The translations under genes and the position numbers were made by a program. From positions 3,555,878 through 3,619,877 of the forward strand of contig LR746264.1 in the NCBI GenBank assembly GCA_902729315.2: DNA of 64,000 bases. The letters are read 5' to 3'. The stretch is from Spirodela intermedia. Its lineage: Eukaryota > Streptophyta > Magnoliopsida > Alismatales > Araceae. Shown piece after piece: positions 60,101 through 64,000 of the stretch (position 1 is the stretch's first letter; every line of letters starts with the position of its first letter). Under the pieces are notes generated by a model that saw only the letters and a list, made by a program, of their open reading frames with translations, did not search any database and was not told the origin of the DNA.

Positions 60101-61600
60101 TGTGGAAAAATATAATAAATCAAGCTTCATATGTTAATACCTAAGAAATTATAGTGCAAAACAATACAATATAGTCATAATATCAAAATATATGACTTTT
60201 ATGGTTTAATGTAAGTTTCCATATAATGTATAACATAGAGTCCATATATGAATTTTATGTTGTAACATATATGAATGCATTACATTATGGATAAGTCAAA
60301 TTATGAAGAAGCATATATTAGAATATAGAATTTTTGTTGCAATATATATCTAATATACAATCTAGAATATTATTAACACAATGCACTCAAATATTAACAT
60401 ATGAGGCATATTATAGTATATAGAATACAATCACTATATATAGGTATGATGTTAAATCTCTTACTAAGAACACATGGAGTTTTTAGACCCTTCTAACCTA
60501 AAATAGGAAGGCAGCACCTAATCTCTGGTGGTATGTTTACTAGAGTCTTAAATAAGGATAGGCATATAGTGTGTTCAACATGTGCTTTTAGGAGTCATGA
60601 AGCATAAAGAATATATCTTTGGAAAGTAAAACTGGGAGTTGAACCACTATAAGCCTCAATATCTTTGTTCTAATTAAAAAACAGTCAATTTGCATAAAAA
60701 ATAATTCAATTTTCTTCAATATACCTTCTTAAACCAAGTTAGATTATCTTTTGACCTAAAAGAATTCAATTCACCTCCCTCTTGGTTCATGTTGTAAGTC
60801 ATTTGAGATTATTATGTGACTAAAAGTTTAGACCAAATAAAGGAGATTAATTTTTGAGTTATTAATTGACTAGGTAGGCAAATCAAGAGGGGGGGGGAGG
60901 GGGGTGAACATTGATTTAATGGAACATAAGAATAAGATGATCTTAGAGAGTGGACATAGGTAGGAGTCTAAACTAGTAATTTTTAGTGTACTTGATATTT
61001 TGAACTATGAAAGTCACAAGATGAAGGTAAGAGAAAGAAGATCAAAGAGATTAGAAAGAAATTTACCCAAATCAAAATTAGAATCCACTCAATTTAACCC
61101 CCCTTCTTGGTCCAAGTACGTCATAAATTCTGACAACATATAGTCAAAAGTGATTTTTTCTTTCATATGAATTCCTTCTTTTCTATCCTTAGACAATTAG
61201 CTCTAAAGTAACCACTTTTCTTGTGTTCAAAACACAACTTCATCTTTAAAAGTCTACTTGAATTTAACAATTTTCTTCTTCTTCAATTTTGAAGTTTCTT
61301 GGAGAGGAGAGCTATATCTTTCTCATCATTTAATTGGAATATGTTTGACCATCATTTTAATTGGAATATGCTATGATTTCCTTTATATGTATTTTTAATG
61401 GACAATCTAATTTCATATGTAAACACATATCGTGGTCTATATAATATTATTTGCTTCCTCAATAGCAAGCACCTTGGGTTCACAAGAAGGAGTTAATGAT
61501 CTAGGTATTTTTATGTTCATTTTATTTTTTTGTAAGTTTTACCTAAATCTTTAAACCCATTGATGATATATAAATCTGGTGAATATATATTTAGCTAATT
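57169..61600. other. AT-rich gene-free region
   Basis: The first ~200 bases are GC-rich HisRS promoter/leader sequence. The rest is strongly AT-rich with no frame above ~60 codons. Motifs of the form TTCA(A)TTCACC(t/c)CCCTCTTGG occur at about 60755-60787 and, less well, at about 61085-61112. A reversed form lies inside the G-run region at about 60876-60910. This sequence is common beside the primer-binding site of some plant Copia elements, so old LTR fragments are possible. Confidence 0.5.
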
Positions 61601-62210
61601 GGATAGTCAAAACCTGCTCTCCAGCTAACCCTCCTAATATTCAATAAAGCACAGAGGGGTCTCTCCCCCGTCCACTCCCCACCTTCCTTGCTTATAAGGG
61701 GGAAGGGGAGTGGACTAGTTGTTACAGGGTGTTCAAACTAGCCGTTGGGCATAACAGTTGTCTTCTTTGCTAGTCGTTGGTGCGCCTCGGGCGCCTTGCT
61801 GACTATTGCACTGACTGTTGTGCTTGCTTGGGCGTCATCTTGCTTGTTTGTGTCTGCAACTTCCCTTGGGCCTGCGTTCCCGCCATCACACAAGTATATC
61901 TGTCTTCCTACCTCCTTTGGGGGTTCTATATGTCTAGGGACTGATTTCATCTTAGGTCATGTGATACCACGCCTTGCTACCATGCCACATGCGCCCACCC
62001 TACCGCGTGCGCCCGTTGTGCCGATGCCTCCGCCTTGCTACTTGTGCCCACTGTGCTGTGTGCGTCTGCCACACTGGGCGCATCTGTTGTGCTGCGCACA
62101 CCCACCTTGCCGCGTGTGCCCTGCATGCTTGTCCCATTGGGTGAGCCTACCTTGTCGCGGCTGCCAATTGCCCTTTGTGGGTTTGTTGTGCTACTGCTTC
62201 CTCCGTGACA
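61600..62210 (-). repeat. Probable 3' LTR of the right gypsy element
   Basis: On the - strand the LTR begins with TGTCACGG at 62210, right after the purine tract ggggagagaa, as in the left element. A TATA-like TTATAAG lies at about 61692-61700, and an AATAAAG-type signal region is near 61644. The 3' limit is approximate. The apparent 162-codon + strand frame across it is not believed to be coding. Confidence 0.55.
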
Positions 62211-64000
62211 TTCTCTCCCCTTGGAGAGTCTAACGTCCTTGTCGGGTGGCTTGTGGTGTACTTGACAAGTTGTTCCTCAAACTGCCATAGGTCCTTCTTG
62301 TTGTACCACGTTGTCGCTTTCCATGGGTCACCTTCCCATCATATGAGGAATTCGGTGTGCTTTTGCACATTGTGGTGGCCACCTCCATTGGTGAACTTGT
62401 GGGCCAGAATATCACCTATTTCCTTTGAGAAGGCTGTTATGACTGATGGAGGTTGTCGCATGGCTTTGTTCCTTTTTGGGTTCTTTTGGTCGGCTTTGTA
62501 TCTCTTCAATAATGATACGTGAAATATCGTGTATGGACAACCTTGGGGGTAGCTGTACTCTTTATGTTACTAAGCCAATTCGCTCCAAGACGGTGAAAGG
62601 CCCTTCAAACTGTGGAAGTAAGCTTCGACTTTTGGTAGTATCTTTCATGCATCGATGAATCTCAAGATTCATCGGAAGTAGCACCTTGTCCCCTAGCTGA
62701 AGCTTGACTTCTCGTCGGTGTTTGTCCGCCTACTTTTTCATTTGATTCACTACTTGCTGGAGATTGTCCTTTGCTGTCTCTAGCATGTCCATGTGCTCTG
62801 TCATGAGTCTGGTGGCTGCGTGGTGCTTCTTAGGGGCGTCTAATAGTTGGAGGGGCATCAAAGGTTGGTGGCCCATGACTAGCTCGAAGGGAGAGTAGTC
62901 CGTGGCACTACTTCGTTGGAGGTTGTACACTAATTGTGCTAAATCCAATGGCTCTGTCCATTTGTCTTACTTTGTCGAGACATAGTGTCTAAGATATTCC
63001 TCCAACATATTGTTGATGCATTTCATTTGACAATTTGTCTGTGGATGATATGCTATGGAGAAATGTAATTGTGTTCCTAATTTAGTGAACAAGACCTTCC
63101 ATAATTTTTCGGCGAAGTGTGCATCTCTATCAAATATGATCCTTCAGGATAGTCCCCAATGCTTGACCACATGCTTAATAATCAATTGTGATGCTTCCTC
63201 GGTCAAGGAGTGCCGATTGGTAGCCACAAATATCCCGTACTTCGTGAGTTTATCAACGATCACAAGTATGGAGTCGGCCTCCTCATTCTTCAACAAGTTA
63301 ATGATAAAGTCAAGGGTAATGGTGTGCTATGGTACCTCTAAAATATGCAAAAATTACAACAATCTTACTAGACGGCGCCATTCCGTTTTGTCTTGCTGGT
63401 AGATTATGCATGAGTCAACGTAGGCTTCTACGTCATTCTCTATCATTGGGCAGAAGTAGTCTCTACTTAGTACAGCCAAAGTACGTTGTTGACTTGGGTG
63501 TCCCGACAACTGAGTGTCATGTGCCTTCGTTGTTAGCTTTCGTCGGAGGTCCTCAATTGTTGGGATGTATATCACTGCCCCCTTATGAATATCAACCCAT
63601 CCTCAAACCAGTACCACCGTGTTGTATCAGCTTGAATGTGAGTGAACATCTTCTAAGCGTAGAAGTCCTATTCACATATCATCCTAACTTGTAGTAGATC
63701 CATGGTTGATTCTATTGTATTGGCCGCATTGATCTCTCTATTGTCGTTGCCCTGTGGTTGAGGGCATCAGTCATGACGTTTTGGGCCACTAGGTTATGAT
63801 AGATGTCAAAATTGTATTCCGTCAAGAATTGTTGCCATTTTGTTTGCTTGCTTGTGAGTCTTGGCTGTGATGAGAAGTGTTTGCCACATTATCAGTAAAT
63901 ATAGTGAATTGACTACCCAACAAGTAATGCCACCATATCCTCAAATAGTGGATGATCAATGTCATCTCTCTTTCGTGGATGAGGTAGTTCTGCTTGGCAC
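62211..64000 (-). mobile_element. Degenerate Ty3/gypsy element, RNase H to integrase
   Basis: Reading the - strand from the right edge: RNase H fragments at about 64000-63760 (YLIHEREMTLIIHYLR, YLLGSQFTIFTDN); an integrase zinc-binding region in the open frame at 63575-63354 (HDTQLSGHPSQQRTLAVLSR then CIIYQQDKTEWRR, H-H-C-C type with the second Cys changed to Tyr); an integrase core with interruptions; and the integrase C-terminal part at 62948-62730 (YNLQRSSATDYSPFELVMGH, MLETAKDNLQ). Stops and frameshifts separate these. It is less decayed than the left element but of the same family, and it continues past the window. Confidence 0.88.

Noticed and set aside
60755-61112. Copia LTR fragments suggested by TTCACCyCCCTCTTG-like motifs
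   Set aside because: Only short motifs, without a primer-binding site, gag or pol homology or paired LTRs; kept as a comment, not as an element.
61745-62233. 162-codon + strand Cys/Pro/His-rich frame
   Set aside because: Lies within the LTR of the right gypsy element and matches no protein; probably chance in GC-rich LTR sequence.
1-64000. CRISPR arrays, operons, bacterial-type defence loci, tRNA or rRNA genes
   Set aside because: The window is plant nuclear DNA; the repeats are microsatellites or local duplications without regular spacers, and no tRNA cloverleaf or rRNA sequence was noticed by eye.

Overview
This window is nuclear DNA of a flowering plant. The evidence is spliced genes with GT-AG introns, plant-only families (KIN-12/POK kinesin, PORR-domain protein, seed-type 1-Cys peroxiredoxin), degenerate Ty3/gypsy retrotransposons and very many (GA/CT)n microsatellites. 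Several genes are extremely GC-rich (the beta-propeller gene, the PORR gene, the TAF8-like gene, the peroxiredoxins), while the kinesin, the GON4L-like gene and the introns are AT-rich. That mixed composition fits a monocot best, but this is an inference and the species is not identified.

Layout. 1-3.2 kb: decayed chromovirus-type Ty3/gypsy element on the + strand, ending in an LTR. 4.0-6.0 kb (-): WD40-like/TolB-like beta-propeller protein. 6-10.5 kb: gene-poor AT-rich spacer. 10.6-13.4 kb: two head-to-head 1-Cys peroxiredoxin paralogues with matching promoter blocks. 14.5-26.1 kb (+): 30-exon phragmoplast-orienting kinesin. 26.4-27.6 kb (-): PORR-domain organelle RNA-splicing factor. 27.8-39.5 kb (+): GON4L/SANT-like chromatin protein with a leader intron and a fossil duplicated exon. 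41.8-42.3 kb: tandem repeat. 43.2-43.6 kb (+): secreted glycine-rich protein whose 3' end is tandemly duplicated. 43.9-45.7 kb: long pyrimidine-rich and GA repeats. 46.3-47.1 kb (+): TAF8-like histone-fold protein. 49.3-57.2 kb (-): histidyl-tRNA synthetase in 7 exons. 57.2-61.6 kb: AT-rich spacer. 61.6-64 kb: a second gypsy element, on the - strand and running off the window. The gene island is thus bracketed by two related gypsy remnants in opposite orientation.

The genes are ordinary cellular genes and do not form one pathway; I see no operon-like or defence-like system. The most unusual item is the peroxiredoxin pair. The left copy has lost the peroxidatic cysteine by a small in-frame deletion but keeps the C-terminal arm. 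The right copy keeps the catalytic centre but its C-terminal arm is replaced by a short Ala/Pro-rich tail. Both keep open frames, intron positions and a G-box/TGACGT promoter block. Other items worth checking are the dead tandem copy of a SANT-domain exon, a GC-AG intron in the kinesin motor domain, and the exact 97-bp duplication across the stop codon of the glycine-rich gene.

Exon boundaries were set by reading splice signals and family similarity by eye, without alignments or transcripts.
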